Shown here: positions 18,544 to 27,141 of the stretch, piece after piece
Layout of the letters: every line of letters begins with the position of its first letter
Numbering within the stretch: position 1 is the first letter of the stretch
Origin: DATKDF01 sp963752045
GTDB lineage: Bacteria > Acidobacteriota > Vicinamibacteria > Vicinamibacterales > SCN-69-37
NCBI GenBank assembly: GCA_963752045.1
Contig: CAVVWN010000014.1
Coordinates: 62,001-126,000 of the forward strand
Direction of reading: 5' to 3'
Length of the DNA stretch: 64,000 nt
The notes under the pieces: generated by a model
Seen by the model: only the letters and a program-made list of their open reading frames with translations
Database searches by the model: none
What the model was told of the DNA's origin: nothing
Position numbers and translations under genes: made by a program

Positions 18544-19665
18544 CTATTCGCCCGGACCCACCTCGGGCCCGGCCTCGAGCCAGGCCAGGATGCCGCCGGC
18601 CAGGTTGTGGGCGTCGAGTCCCTTCGTCCTCAGCATCGCCACGGCCCGTGCGCTTCGCACGCCAGACCGGCAGTGGACGACGACCGGCCGGTCGGCCGGC
18701 AGGCGCTCGACGGCGTGAGGCAGGGTGGCCAGTGGTATGAGCTCCGCCCCGGCGATGCTTGCGACGGCGTACTCGGCCGTCTCGCGCACGTCGATGAGCA
18801 CGTGCGCTCGCCCCTCACGACGCCAGGCGCGCAACTGGTCCACCGTCATCTCACCCTCCGCGTCGGACGCCGGCCCGCACACCGCCTCGTAGGCGACGAC
18901 CTCCCGAATGGTCGCGCGGTCGGAGCACACCGGGCAGTCCGGATCGCGCGGCACCGTAATCGTGCGCATCCTCATCGCGAGCGCGTCGTAGAGGAGCAGC
19001 CGCCCGACTAGTGGCTCACCGATGCCCGTGATGATCTTGATCGCCTCGGTCGCCTGAACCGTGCCGATGAACCCCGGCAGCACGCCGAGAACACCTGCCT
19101 CGGCACAGTTCTGGATGAGCCCCGCGGGCGGCGGTTCGGGGTGGAGGCAGCGGTAACACGGACCGCCTGGTGCCGCGAACACCGCCGCCTGGCCTTCGAA
19201 TCGCGACACGCTGCCGTAGACGTTCGGCGTGCGCGTCATCACGCACGCGTCGTTCACGAGGTACCGGCTCGGAAAATTGTCGGTGCCATCGACGACGACG
19301 TCGAACCGGTCGACGAGCGCTCTTGCGTTCCCGGTCGCGAACGGCTCGTCGATGCGCTCGATGGCGACGAGCGGATTGACGTCGCGGAGGCGGGCTTCGG
19401 CGGCCTCGAGCTTCGGCCGGCCCACGTCGCTCGTGCCATAGAGAATCTGCCGCTGCAGGTTCGTCTCGTCGACGGCGTCGAAATCGACGAGCCCGATTGT
19501 GCCGACGCCGGCGGCCGCCAGGTAGAGCGCGGCGGGCGATCCGAGCCCGCCCACGCCGACGAGGAGCACGCGCGCGCCCTTGAGCTTCGCCTGCCCCGCT
19601 TCCCCGAACTCGGGCAGGAGCAGCTGGCGCGAGTACCTCCGCAGTTCGGCTTCGGTCAGCAACAC
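18544..19665 (-). CDS. moeB: MoeB/ThiF-type adenylyltransferase fused to rhodanese
   Basis: This 373-residue fusion resembles MOCS3/MoeZ. The N-terminal E1-like domain (1-250) has the nucleotide loop GVGGLGSP at 37-44, zinc pairs CYRC at 170-173 and CPVC at 244-247, and a conserved NCAEAGVLG cysteine at 187. The C-terminal rhodanese domain (about 275-365) has the persulfide loop HCRSGVRS with C332. It would adenylate the C-terminal glycine of a ubiquitin-like sulfur carrier (MoaD or ThiS) and sulfurate it. GTG 19665 lies 6 nt after TACAAT. The rhodanese may receive sulfur from the IscS at 7.6-8.8 kb (inference). Confidence 0.88.
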   Translation of the reverse strand: MLLTEAELRRYSRQLLLPEFGEAGQAKLKGARVLLVGVGGLGSPAALYLAAAGVGTIGLVDFDAVDETNLQRQILYGTSDVGRPKLEAAEARLRDVNPLVAIERIDEPFATGNARALVDRFDVVVDGTDNFPSRYLVNDACVMTRTPNVYGSVSRFEGQAAVFAAPGGPCYRCLHPEPPPAGLIQNCAEAGVLGVLPGFIGTVQATEAIKIITGIGEPLVGRLLLYDALAMRMRTITVPRDPDCPVCSDRATIREVVAYEAVCGPASDAEGEMTVDQLRAWRREGRAHVLIDVRETAEYAVASIAGAELIPLATLPHAVERLPADRPVVVHCRSGVRSARAVAMLRTKGLDAHNLAGGILAWLEAGPEVGPGE

Positions 19666-19671
19666 CGCACC

Positions 19672-19677
19672 ATTGTA
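19672..19677 (-). promoter_or_regulatory. -10-like TACAAT at a leaderless-type start (moeB)
   Basis: TACAAT points toward the moeB-like gene, 6 nt from its GTG. No ribosome-binding site fits between them. The -35 area runs into a GGGATCT repeat array. Confidence 0.45.
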
Positions 19678-19696
19678 GAACCTGGCGATCGTGAAT

Positions 19697-19735
19697 CTGG
19701 GATCTGGGATCTGGGATCTGGGATCTGGGATCCGG
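19697..19735. repeat. GGGATCT 7-bp array between divergent promoters
   Basis: About five copies of gggatct, with a degenerate end reading ggatccgggggatcc, lie between the divergent moeB-like and rmuC genes. They occupy the space where -35 elements or upstream activator sites would be for both genes. Copy-number changes here could alter promoter spacing. Confidence 0.85.
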
Positions 19736-19774
19736 GGGATCCGTACGCGTGACCTGTCCTGTCACGGAGGGGCG

Positions 19775-19780
19775 TACAAT
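19775..19780 (+). promoter_or_regulatory. -10-like TACAAT at a leaderless-type start (rmuC)
   Basis: TACAAT is followed after exactly 7 nt by the rmuC ATG at 19788. There is no purine-rich site in the gap, so translation probably begins on a leaderless message. Confidence 0.45.
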
Positions 19781-19787
19781 CAGCCGC

Positions 19788-21098
19788 ATGACTTCGCCGC
19801 TCTGGTTCCTGCTCGTCGGGGCCATTCTGGGAGGGGCTGTCGTGGCCGTCGTCATGGTGTTGCGGCAGGCCAGGCTCGGGGCTGACCGTGCGCGGCTTTC
19901 GACCGAGCTCGACGCGGCTCGGCGCGCCGCGGAGGAACGCGAGGCGCGGCTCTCGGCCGATCTTGCGGCCGCGCGCCGCGCCACCGACGAGCAGAAGGCG
20001 CTGCTCGCCAGCTCGCAGGCGCAGCTGCGGGAGGCGTTCGCCTCGCTCTCGAAGGACGCGCTCAAGGAAAACCGGGTCGAGTTCCTCCAGAACGCCGATG
20101 CCGTCCTCAAGCCGGTCAGGGACACGCTCGACCGCGTGGAGCGGCAACTGGCCGAGGTCGACAAGAACCGGGAAGGGTCGTTCCGTGCCGTGACGTCGCA
20201 GTTGCACGTGCTGTCGCAGGCGCAGGAACAGCTGCGCACCGCTGCCGAAGGCCTCACGCGCTCGCTCCGTTCGCCGAACGTGCGCGGTAAGTGGGGTGAG
20301 ATTCAACTCAAGCGGATCGTCGAGCTTGCCGGCATGCTCGAACAGTGCGACTTCATCGAGAAGGAGTCGACGACGGGCGGCGACGGCCAGCGGCTCACGC
20401 CGGATCTTGTCGTGAAGCTGCCCGGCGGCACGAGCATCGTGATCGACTCGAAGGTGCCGATCGACGCCTACCTCGCGGCGTCGAATGCCACCTCGGACGC
20501 CGAGCGGGAAGCCCGCCTATCGGATCACGCCCGCCAGGTCCGCGATCACATCCGCGCGCTCGGCGGCAAGGAATACTGGAAGCAGTTCGAGCCGTCGCCC
20601 GAGTTCGTCGTGATGTTCCTCCCGCTCGAGCCGCTGCTCGCCGCGGCGTTCGAACAGGACGGCTCGCTGCTCGAGCAGGCGGCCGGACTGCGCGTCATTC
20701 CGGCCACGCCGATGACGCTGCTCGCCCTGCTCCGCGCCGTCGCCTACGGATGGCAACAGGAACAGCTCGCGAGAAACGCCGAGGAAATCCGGCTGATCGG
20801 CCGCGATCTCTACGAGCGCCTCGCGACGATGGTTGAACATCTCGAAGGCGTCGGCCGCAACATCAAGCAGGCCGCCGACAGCTACGACAGGTTCGTCGGG
20901 TCGCTCGAGCAGAAGGTGGTGCCTGGCGCGCGGCGGTTCAAGGAGCTTGGCGTGAGCTCGAGCAAGGACCTGGAGTTGCCCGAACCGCTCAACTTGTCCG
21001 TGCGCCGCGTGCAGAAGCCGGAACTGACACGCCTGCCCGACGAAGACCTGCTCGAGCCGGGATCTGCCATGCCTCTTCTCGCTCACGAGGACGACTGA
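19788..21098 (+). CDS. rmuC: RmuC-family DNA recombination protein
   Basis: A 436-residue protein made of an N-terminal membrane helix (SPLWFLLVGAILGGAVVAVVMVL), an alanine/arginine-rich coiled coil to about residue 120, and the RmuC domain. Motifs of the domain are NVRGKWGEIQLKRIVELAGML, LPGGTSIVIDSKVPIDAY and EFVVMFLPLEPLL. RmuC proteins have a PD-(D/E)XK-like fold and limit recombination between inverted repeats, which is notable given the inverted repeat arrays here. ATG 19788 was preferred over GTG 19749 because the membrane helix begins there and TACAAT precedes it. Confidence 0.88.
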   Translation: MTSPLWFLLVGAILGGAVVAVVMVLRQARLGADRARLSTELDAARRAAEEREARLSADLAAARRATDEQKALLASSQAQLREAFASLSKDALKENRVEFLQNADAVLKPVRDTLDRVERQLAEVDKNREGSFRAVTSQLHVLSQAQEQLRTAAEGLTRSLRSPNVRGKWGEIQLKRIVELAGMLEQCDFIEKESTTGGDGQRLTPDLVVKLPGGTSIVIDSKVPIDAYLAASNATSDAEREARLSDHARQVRDHIRALGGKEYWKQFEPSPEFVVMFLPLEPLLAAAFEQDGSLLEQAAGLRVIPATPMTLLALLRAVAYGWQQEQLARNAEEIRLIGRDLYERLATMVEHLEGVGRNIKQAADSYDRFVGSLEQKVVPGARRFKELGVSSSKDLELPEPLNLSVRRVQKPELTRLPDEDLLEPGSAMPLLAHEDD

Positions 21099-21116
21099 CC
21101 CTCCGGGAGGTGCTCG

Positions 21117-22136
21117 ATGAGGCGGCTCACAACCACCGGCGCACTCCTCTTCGTCCTCGTCGCCGTCAGCGGCGGAACCCCGCTTGCGCCAGCACCACAG
21201 ACCCGGGTGCCGGGCACGCGGTTGCCGGTGGCGATTCCCGGTGACAACCCCCAGACGGCCGCCAAGGTGGCGCTCGGCGCGCAGCTCTTCTTCGATCCAC
21301 GCCTCTCGCTCGACAACACGATCAGTTGCGCCACCTGCCATCGTCCCGACATGGCGTGGGCCAATCACGACCGGACGGACACGGGCATCGGTGGGCGCGT
21401 GGGCTCCCGGAACTCAGGCACCATCCTGGATGCGGCGTACATGAAGGTGCAATTCTGGGACGGCCGGGCCGGCTCGCTCGAAGAGCAGGCCCTCGGCCCC
21501 ATTCACAATCCGATCGAGATGGGTGACACGCTCGACAACGTCGTCCGGAAGCTCTCGGCAATCGAGGAGTACCGCGAGCAGTTCCAGGCCGTGTTCGCGA
21601 CGGGCGTCACCACCGACGGCATCGCGAAGGCGATTGCCGCTTTCGAGCGCACGGTCATCACCGGCCCGTCCGCCTACGACCGGTTCCTCGGGGGCGATCG
21701 GTCCGCGCTTTCAGCGAGCGCGGCGCGCGGGCTCGCCATCTTCGAGGGCAAAGGCCGGTGCTGGCTCTGCCACAGCGGGCCCATGCTCTCGAACCAGTCG
21801 TTCCACAACATCGGCGTGGGAATGAGGGCGGCCAGTCCCGACGTGGGCCGCGAAGCCGTGACGGGCCGGCCGGAGGACCGGGGCCGATTCAAGACGCCAA
21901 CGCTCCGGAACGTCGCGCTGACATGGCCGTATCTGCACGACGGCTCGGCCGAAACGCTCGACGAGGTCATCGAGTTTTACGATGACGGAGGGATCCTCAA
22001 TCCCAACCTGGATCCCCGGATCATGAAGCTGCATCTCACGGAGACCGAGCGACACGATCTCCGGGCGTTTCTCGAGTCCCTGACGGGCACTCTGCCCCGC
22101 ATCGACACGCCGCGGCTGCCGGGCATCACTCGGTAA
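21117..22136 (+). CDS. di-haem cytochrome c peroxidase (MauG/CcpA family)
   Basis: A 339-residue exported di-haem enzyme. After a signal peptide (about 1-25) come two CXXCH haem sites, SCATCH near 65 and CWLCH near 217. The motifs FFDPRLSLDNTISCATCH and RFKTPTLRNVALTWPYLHDGS are standard for bacterial cytochrome c peroxidases, which reduce hydrogen peroxide in the periplasm. ATG 21117 has GGGAGG 7 nt upstream, 18 nt after rmuC. MauG-like oxidation of a protein partner cannot be excluded, but no partner is next to it. Confidence 0.87.
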   Translation: MRRLTTTGALLFVLVAVSGGTPLAPAPQTRVPGTRLPVAIPGDNPQTAAKVALGAQLFFDPRLSLDNTISCATCHRPDMAWANHDRTDTGIGGRVGSRNSGTILDAAYMKVQFWDGRAGSLEEQALGPIHNPIEMGDTLDNVVRKLSAIEEYREQFQAVFATGVTTDGIAKAIAAFERTVITGPSAYDRFLGGDRSALSASAARGLAIFEGKGRCWLCHSGPMLSNQSFHNIGVGMRAASPDVGREAVTGRPEDRGRFKTPTLRNVALTWPYLHDGSAETLDEVIEFYDDGGILNPNLDPRIMKLHLTETERHDLRAFLESLTGTLPRIDTPRLPGITR

Positions 22137-22146
22137 CGGATCCGGC

Positions 22147-22836
22147 CTACTTGATCTGCACGGTGAGCGTCACCTGCGCCGAGATCTGCACCTGACCGGG
22201 GCTGATCGGTGTCTCGGCGGGTGGGGCGGCAGCCATCCTCATCTCGGCCCCGTAGGAGGGCCTGAACTGGGCCTGCTCGTCGATGCGCACGATGGGACCG
22301 AGCGTCATGCGGGCGCCGTCGGCGATGGCGCGCGCGCGCCAGATGGCGTCTTCAACCGCGCGGCGCAGCGCGTCGCGCTCGACGGTCGCGCGGTCGGCGA
22401 GGTCGAAGCGGAGGCCGGCCATCGACGTGGCGCCACTCGCACCGGCCGCGTCGATCACCGCGCCCAGACGACCGAGGTCCAGAACCCGCACTTCGACCTG
22501 GTTGCGGGCGATGTACCCGATCACGCGGGAGCGTCCGCCGGACCGATCCATGTCGGGCTGCACCGAATAGCCCGTCGTGCGCACGTCGGCGCGATCGATG
22601 CCCGCAGCGGCGAGGGCCGCCTGAACGGCCGACATGGCTTCGGCTGCCGCCCGCTGGGCGGTGCCGGGCTCGGCGCCGCGTGATTCGGCCGCGATCGACA
22701 CCCAGGCGACGTCTGGCGCCATCTCGATCTCGGCCTGCCCGGTGGTCACGATGACGGGCGGTCCCGGCGGAGTCTGGGCGAGCGCGGCGGGCGCGGCAAG
22801 CACGATGAGGGTGAGGGTGGTGACAAGTCGTGACAT
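22147..22836 (-). CDS. SIMPL-domain (DUF541) periplasmic protein
   Basis: A 229-residue secreted protein with a signal peptide (about 1-20, ending ALAQ) and one SIMPL/DUF541 domain. Motifs are GQAEIEMAPDVAWVSIAAESRG, GYSVQPDM and the alternating beta strands to VQISAQVTLTVQIK. Family members such as E. coli YggE are linked to oxidative stress tolerance, but the biochemistry is not settled. It converges on the peroxidase gene. ATG 22836 has GGGGAGAAG upstream. Confidence 0.8.
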   Translation of the reverse strand: MSRLVTTLTLIVLAAPAALAQTPPGPPVIVTTGQAEIEMAPDVAWVSIAAESRGAEPGTAQRAAAEAMSAVQAALAAAGIDRADVRTTGYSVQPDMDRSGGRSRVIGYIARNQVEVRVLDLGRLGAVIDAAGASGATSMAGLRFDLADRATVERDALRRAVEDAIWRARAIADGARMTLGPIVRIDEQAQFRPSYGAEMRMAAAPPAETPISPGQVQISAQVTLTVQIK

Positions 22837-22891
22837 CGGTTCTTCTCCCCGGGCTACACTCTACGCCGATCTTGTCAGGTATCGGACGCTC

Positions 22892-23929
22892 GTGACACTC
22901 AATCTTCTGCTCGTCGGATTCGGCCACGTCGGCCGCCGATTCGCTCGTCTCCTCGGCGAATGCGCCCCGGCTCTCGACGCGCTCGGCGTGACGCCGCGCA
23001 TCATCGGCATCGCGACGGCCCGGCACGGGTTCGCCTTCGACGCCGGCGGGGTCGACGCAGTGGCCGCGGCGCTCCGTCTGGAACACGGCGGCATCCTCTC
23101 GGACCAACGCGCGGCGCCGGTGGAACTGGTTGCCAGGCTCGCGGCAAGCCCCGGCGGCGCTCCCGTGATGATCGAGACTACACCGCTCGACGTCGAGACC
23201 GCCGAGCCGGCACTCACTCACGTGCGGACGGCTCTCGCCCGTCGCATCCACGTGATCACGGCCAACAAGGGACCGGTGGCCTTCGCCTACGCCGACCTCG
23301 AGAGAGCTGCGGCCAACGCGGGCGTGTCGTTCCTGTTCGAAGGCGCGGTGATGGACGGCATTCCCATCTTCAATCTGGTGCGCGAGAGTCTGCCGGCGTG
23401 CCGAATCGCGGGATTCCGGGGTGTCGTCAACAGCACCACCAACTACATCCTGACCGCGCTCGAGGCCGGCGAGCCCTTCGATTCGGCGCTCCGCCGCATG
23501 CAGGCTGCCGGCGTGGCCGAAGCCGATCCATCGCTCGACGTCGACGGATGGGACGCGGCGGCGAAAGCGGCGGCGATGGCCAACGTCTGGCTCGACGCTC
23601 GAATGACGCCAAGGGACGTGACGCGTGAAGGCCTCGGACCGGCAACGGCAGAGCGCGCGCGGGCCGCGCGCGCCGGCGGGCGACGCCTCAAGCTCGTGGC
23701 ATCCGGCCGGGCCGCCGACCCGCGAGCCGACGTCCGCGTGACCCTGGAGGAGCTTCCGCTCGACGATCCGCTCGCCGGTCTCGACGGACAGGCCAACGCC
23801 CTCGAAATCGACACGTGGCCGGCTGGCCGGATCGTGATCACGCAGCGGGACGGTGGCCTCGAGAAGACCGCCTACGCGCTCGTGAGCGATCTCGTCACGC
23901 TCGCGCGCCGCCTCGGGGCACGCGCGTGA
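22892..23929 (+). CDS. hom: homoserine dehydrogenase
   Basis: This 345-residue enzyme reduces aspartate semialdehyde to homoserine for Thr/Met/Ile synthesis. The NAD(P) fold begins LLLVGFGHVGRRF. Catalytic-domain motifs are TANKGPVAFAYADL, FEGAVMDGIPIFNL, VNSTTNYILTAL and EADPSLDVDGWDAAAKAAAMAN, the last with the catalytic Lys. It has no C-terminal ACT domain, so feedback control by threonine through ACT is not expected. GTG 22892 is the only start that fits the fold. Its stop overlaps the GTG of the CoA-transferase gene. Confidence 0.86.
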   Translation: MTLNLLLVGFGHVGRRFARLLGECAPALDALGVTPRIIGIATARHGFAFDAGGVDAVAAALRLEHGGILSDQRAAPVELVARLAASPGGAPVMIETTPLDVETAEPALTHVRTALARRIHVITANKGPVAFAYADLERAAANAGVSFLFEGAVMDGIPIFNLVRESLPACRIAGFRGVVNSTTNYILTALEAGEPFDSALRRMQAAGVAEADPSLDVDGWDAAAKAAAMANVWLDARMTPRDVTREGLGPATAERARAARAGGRRLKLVASGRAADPRADVRVTLEELPLDDPLAGLDGQANALEIDTWPAGRIVITQRDGGLEKTAYALVSDLVTLARRLGARA

Positions 23930-25143
23930 CCTCGTCGGCCGCGCCGCCGCTCGCCGGGCTCACGATCCTCGACCTCTCGCGCGTCCTCTCGGGCCCGTAC
24001 TGCACGATGCTCGCCGCCGACATGGGCGCCCGCGTGATCAAGATCGAACACCCCGACCGCGGCGACGACACCCGGGCCTGGGGACCACCCTTCCAGGATG
24101 GCGAGAGCACGTACTACCTGAGCGTCAACCGGAACAAGGAGAGCGTGGCGCTCGACTTCAAGCAGCCCGAAGGCCGGCAGATCCTCGACGATCTAATCAA
24201 ACAGGCCGACGTCGTCGTCGAGAACTTCCGGCCCGGGACGCTCGAACGGATCGGCGTCGACTACCGGACGCTCGCCGAGAGGCAGCCGTCGCTCATCATG
24301 GTGTCGATCTCCGGATTCGGCCAGACGGGCCCGCGCCGGCTCGAAGGCGGGTACGACGCGATCGCACAAGCCGAAGGCGGCCTGATGAGCGTCACCGGCG
24401 ACCCGAACGGCCCGGCCGTGCGGCTCGGTGTGGCCATCGCAGACATTGCCGCCGGCATGTTCGCGTTCCAGGGCATGCTGCTCGCGCTCATCGCAAAAGG
24501 ATCGTCCGGTCGGGGACAGCACGTGGATGTCAGCCTGCTCGACTCGGTGGCGGCCCTGCTCACCTACCAGGCGAGCCGCTTCCTCTTCACGGGCGAGTCG
24601 CCCGCGCGCGCCGGCAACCGGCACCTGACGATTGCGCCCTACGACACGTTCGATGCCGCCGACGGCGTGCTGGTGCTCGCCGTCGGCAACGACCAGCAGT
24701 GGCGCCGCTTCTCGGACGCGCTCGGGCTCGAGGACCTCTCCACCGACACCAGGTTCCAGACGAACGCCCTGCGCGTGGCCAACTACGACGCACTCCAGCC
24801 CAGACTGGCGTCGGCGATCCGGGCGTGGAAACTCGACGCGCTCATCTCCACGCTCCGGCGCGCCGGTGTGCCTTCGGGAGCGGTGCGGTCGGTCGCCGAG
24901 GCGCTGGCCGATCCGCAGATCATCGCGAGGTCAATGGTCGAGACCATCGACCACCCGGCGCTGGGTCCGCTCAGGATGCTTGGCATCCCGACAAAGCTCT
25001 CAGCGACTCCCGGAGCGATTCGGCATCATCCGCCGCGGCTCGGCGAGCACACTGCGCGGGTCCTTGCCACAGACCTGGGGCTGGACTCGGCACGAATCGA
25101 GGAACTCGCCTCGCGCGGCGTCGTGAAGATCCAGCGAGACTAG
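23926..25143 (+). CDS. CaiB/BaiF family CoA-transferase
   Basis: A 405-residue class III CoA-transferase that moves CoA between carboxylic acids. N-terminal motifs are GLTILDLSRVLSGPYCTMLAADMGARVIKIE and RNKESVALDFKQPEGRQIL. The GGLMSVTGDPNGPAVRLGVAIAD region carries the conserved catalytic aspartate, and the C terminus is LGEHTARVL. Substrate is unknown; neighbours give no clue beyond the coupling (GTGA) to homoserine dehydrogenase. It ends immediately before the stop of a convergent small gene. Confidence 0.87.
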   Translation: MTSSAAPPLAGLTILDLSRVLSGPYCTMLAADMGARVIKIEHPDRGDDTRAWGPPFQDGESTYYLSVNRNKESVALDFKQPEGRQILDDLIKQADVVVENFRPGTLERIGVDYRTLAERQPSLIMVSISGFGQTGPRRLEGGYDAIAQAEGGLMSVTGDPNGPAVRLGVAIADIAAGMFAFQGMLLALIAKGSSGRGQHVDVSLLDSVAALLTYQASRFLFTGESPARAGNRHLTIAPYDTFDAADGVLVLAVGNDQQWRRFSDALGLEDLSTDTRFQTNALRVANYDALQPRLASAIRAWKLDALISTLRRAGVPSGAVRSVAEALADPQIIARSMVETIDHPALGPLRMLGIPTKLSATPGAIRHHPPRLGEHTARVLATDLGLDSARIEELASRGVVKIQRD

Positions 25144-25578
25144 TCAGGCCCTGACGACGAGCTTCGGCACTTCGGTGACGAGAAAACCTGCGAGATCGTC
25201 CTCGCCGATCTCGCCCACCGGCTTGCCGGCCGCCACGGCACGTTCCTCGAGCATTTGACGTCCCCGGCCCTGGCTCACGCTCAGCCGGCCGACGACCTCC
25301 GGCAGGGGCCCGGACAGGTCCAGGACGAGCTCGAGGAAAGTACCCGGTGACGCGTCCGACACGAGCTTCACGCTGCCAGCGGGTGTTTCCACCGAGAACA
25401 GCTGGCGTTCGGCCTTGAGCACGCTGCCGGCCTGGCGGAACAACGGCACGGCCACATTCGAGAGAAACGTCTCCCACTGCCGCTCGGCTTCACTGCGGGC
25501 CTCGCGCTTGACCGAGGCATTGCGACGGGCATCGTCGAGCGCGTGAAGGATGCGTTTGCGCAGTTCGGAAACGTCCAT
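25144..25578 (-). CDS. small protein of unknown function
   Basis: This 144-residue soluble protein is not recognised. The N-terminal half is charged and helical (MDVSELRKRILHALDDARRNASVKREARSEAERQWE). The middle is beta-like (SVETPAGSVKLVSD, FLELVLDLSGPLPEVVGRLSVS). No Cys, signal or membrane segment is present. Codon use matches the neighbours. ATG 25578 lies 9 nt after a TAGGAT hexamer without ribosome site. It converges head-on with the CoA-transferase gene with no gap. Confidence 0.7.
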   Translation of the reverse strand: MDVSELRKRILHALDDARRNASVKREARSEAERQWETFLSNVAVPLFRQAGSVLKAERQLFSVETPAGSVKLVSDASPGTFLELVLDLSGPLPEVVGRLSVSQGRGRQMLEERAVAAGKPVGEIGEDDLAGFLVTEVPKLVVRA

Positions 25579-25635
25579 GGCGAGGCCATCCTACTACGGG
25601 CAGCCGTCACACGTGGGCCGCGAGCCGCGGCCCGT

Positions 25636-25641
25636 TACAAT
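25636..25641 (+). promoter_or_regulatory. -10-like TACAAT before the dtxR gene
   Basis: TACAAT ends 5 nt before the GTG at 25647. No Shine-Dalgarno sequence fits. The spacing is the shortest of the set, so the true start may lie slightly downstream. Confidence 0.35.
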
Positions 25642-25646
25642 GGTCC

Positions 25647-26333
25647 GTGCTTCCGACACAGACCGTTGAGAACTACCTGAAGACGATCTACCTGGCCGAG
25701 TCCGGCCGGGCCACGTCGGAAGGTCTCGTGCCGATGGGACAGCTGGCGGCTGCGCTCGGCGTCGTGCCAGGCACCGCCACGACGATGGTCAAGGCGCTCT
25801 CCGAGTCGGGCCTCGTGCACTACGAGCCCTACTCGGGTGTTCGTCTGACGCCGGCCGGCGAGAAGCTCGCCAGTCTCGTCCTGCGGCGTCACCGGCTGAT
25901 CGAGCTCTTTCTCGTCCGCGTGCTCGGCATGAACTGGTCCGAGGTCCACGACGAAGCCGAACAGCTCGAGCATGCCGTGTCGGAACGTCTCATCGATCGC
26001 ATCGACGAAATGCTCGGGCGGCCGACCGTCGATCCGCACGGCGATCCCATCCCGAGCCCCGAAGGGACAGTTCCGGATCTCGATGACGTCGACCTGCTCA
26101 CGGCGCCCGTCGACACGCCGCTCCAGGTGACGCGCGTCATCGACCAGGATCCGGATTTCCTGCGCTTCGTCGAGCGACACGACCTGGTGCCGGGCAAGCG
26201 CCTGACGATCTCCGAACGGGATCCGGCCGCTGACGCCGTCCGGGTGACGTCCGACGACGGGCGGGACACCGCGATCGGCGTGCGGGCGGCGTCAAAAGTC
26301 CTTGTCGCAATCAGAATGGAGGCACAACCGTGA
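25647..26333 (+). CDS. DtxR/MntR-family metal-dependent regulator
   Basis: A 228-residue metalloregulator. The winged helix is at 1-65 (TVENYLKTIYLAE, GTATTMVKALSESGLVHYEPYSGVRLTPAGEKLA) and the dimer/metal domain about 66-140 (RHRLIELFLVRVLGMNWSEVHDEAEQLEHAVS, with DPHGDPIP). A C-terminal SH3/FeoA-like domain runs 150-225. Known relatives repress iron or manganese uptake when loaded with metal. GTG 25647 overlaps nothing upstream; its TGA overlaps the GTG of a beta-barrel gene, so both are co-translated. Iron versus manganese cannot be decided here. Confidence 0.87.
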   Translation: MLPTQTVENYLKTIYLAESGRATSEGLVPMGQLAAALGVVPGTATTMVKALSESGLVHYEPYSGVRLTPAGEKLASLVLRRHRLIELFLVRVLGMNWSEVHDEAEQLEHAVSERLIDRIDEMLGRPTVDPHGDPIPSPEGTVPDLDDVDLLTAPVDTPLQVTRVIDQDPDFLRFVERHDLVPGKRLTISERDPAADAVRVTSDDGRDTAIGVRAASKVLVAIRMEAQP

Positions 26334-27127
26334 GCCGTGACATGTTGCGGACATACGCCTGGACCGCTGTGCTCGCGCTCGCCGGCCCGGCGCCGGCGCT
26401 CGCGCAGGGCGGCGACGTGACGTTCTTCGGCGGGTACACCTACCCGACCTACGAGCAGACGTTCCGGACCTCGCTGCCGAGCCTCCCAGGCCTGCCGGGA
26501 GTGGAACTGACGCCCGACGGCGATTTCACGCTGAAGGCCAGTGGAGGTCCGGTCTTCGGTGTGGCGGCGGCCTTCGAGCTCGGTGGGTTCTTCGCCATCG
26601 AAGGCCGATACGACTCGTCACGTATCGACCTCGAGTCGGGCGGCGTGCGATACACGCTGGACGCCGGCAGCGTGACGGGCTCGATTTCCCTCGCCGCAGG
26701 GCCGATCAACGTCGACCGGCTGAACATGCTGTCCCTGAACCTGCGCCTGCGAACGCCTGGCACCGTGACCTTCTATGTGTCGGGCGGCCTGAGCTACCTG
26801 CCGACGTTCGCAGTGAACGGGACGATTCCCCTCGAGGTCGACATCAGCGGCATCAACATCCCTCCCGTCGAGGTGCCGGTCCGGCTCGAGGTCTCGGCTA
26901 CCGAGTCGTCGTACCGATTCGGCGCCAATGGCGGCGCGGGCATCAGGTTTCCCATTGCCCCGCGCGTCTCGCTCCTCGTCGAGGGACGCGTGTTCTACTT
27001 CAAGGACTACGAGCTCACGGCCGACGTGCCCGACGTGCCCGGCGTGCCGGAGCTCGACAAGATCGGCCTGATCCAGTTCTCGCCCGTCGTCGTCAACGCC
27101 ATCGGCGGCATTGCCATCAGGTTCTGA
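26330..27127 (+). CDS. outer-membrane beta-barrel protein, function unknown
   Basis: A 265-residue exported protein with a signal peptide ending ALAQG near residue 25 and alternating amphipathic strands throughout (FFAIEGRYDSSRIDL, VSLLVEGRVFYFKDYELTAD). The final residue is Phe (GGIAIRF), the usual barrel-insertion signal. A loop rich in Leu-Pro-Gly (LPSLPGLPGVELTPDG) lies at 45-62. Its GTG overlaps the dtxR stop, so a metal-related role is possible, though nothing in the barrel shows it. Its stop overlaps the next open frame. Confidence 0.72.
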   Translation: MSRDMLRTYAWTAVLALAGPAPALAQGGDVTFFGGYTYPTYEQTFRTSLPSLPGLPGVELTPDGDFTLKASGGPVFGVAAAFELGGFFAIEGRYDSSRIDLESGGVRYTLDAGSVTGSISLAAGPINVDRLNMLSLNLRLRTPGTVTFYVSGGLSYLPTFAVNGTIPLEVDISGINIPPVEVPVRLEVSATESSYRFGANGGAGIRFPIAPRVSLLVEGRVFYFKDYELTADVPDVPGVPELDKIGLIQFSPVVVNAIGGIAIRF

Positions 27128-27141
27128 TGCGAGGTATCTCG

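Noticed and set aside
19749..19787. Upstream GTG start for rmuC adding 13 residues
   Set aside because: The extension has no ribosome site, overlaps the TACAAT hexamer and would put a polar stretch before the membrane helix.
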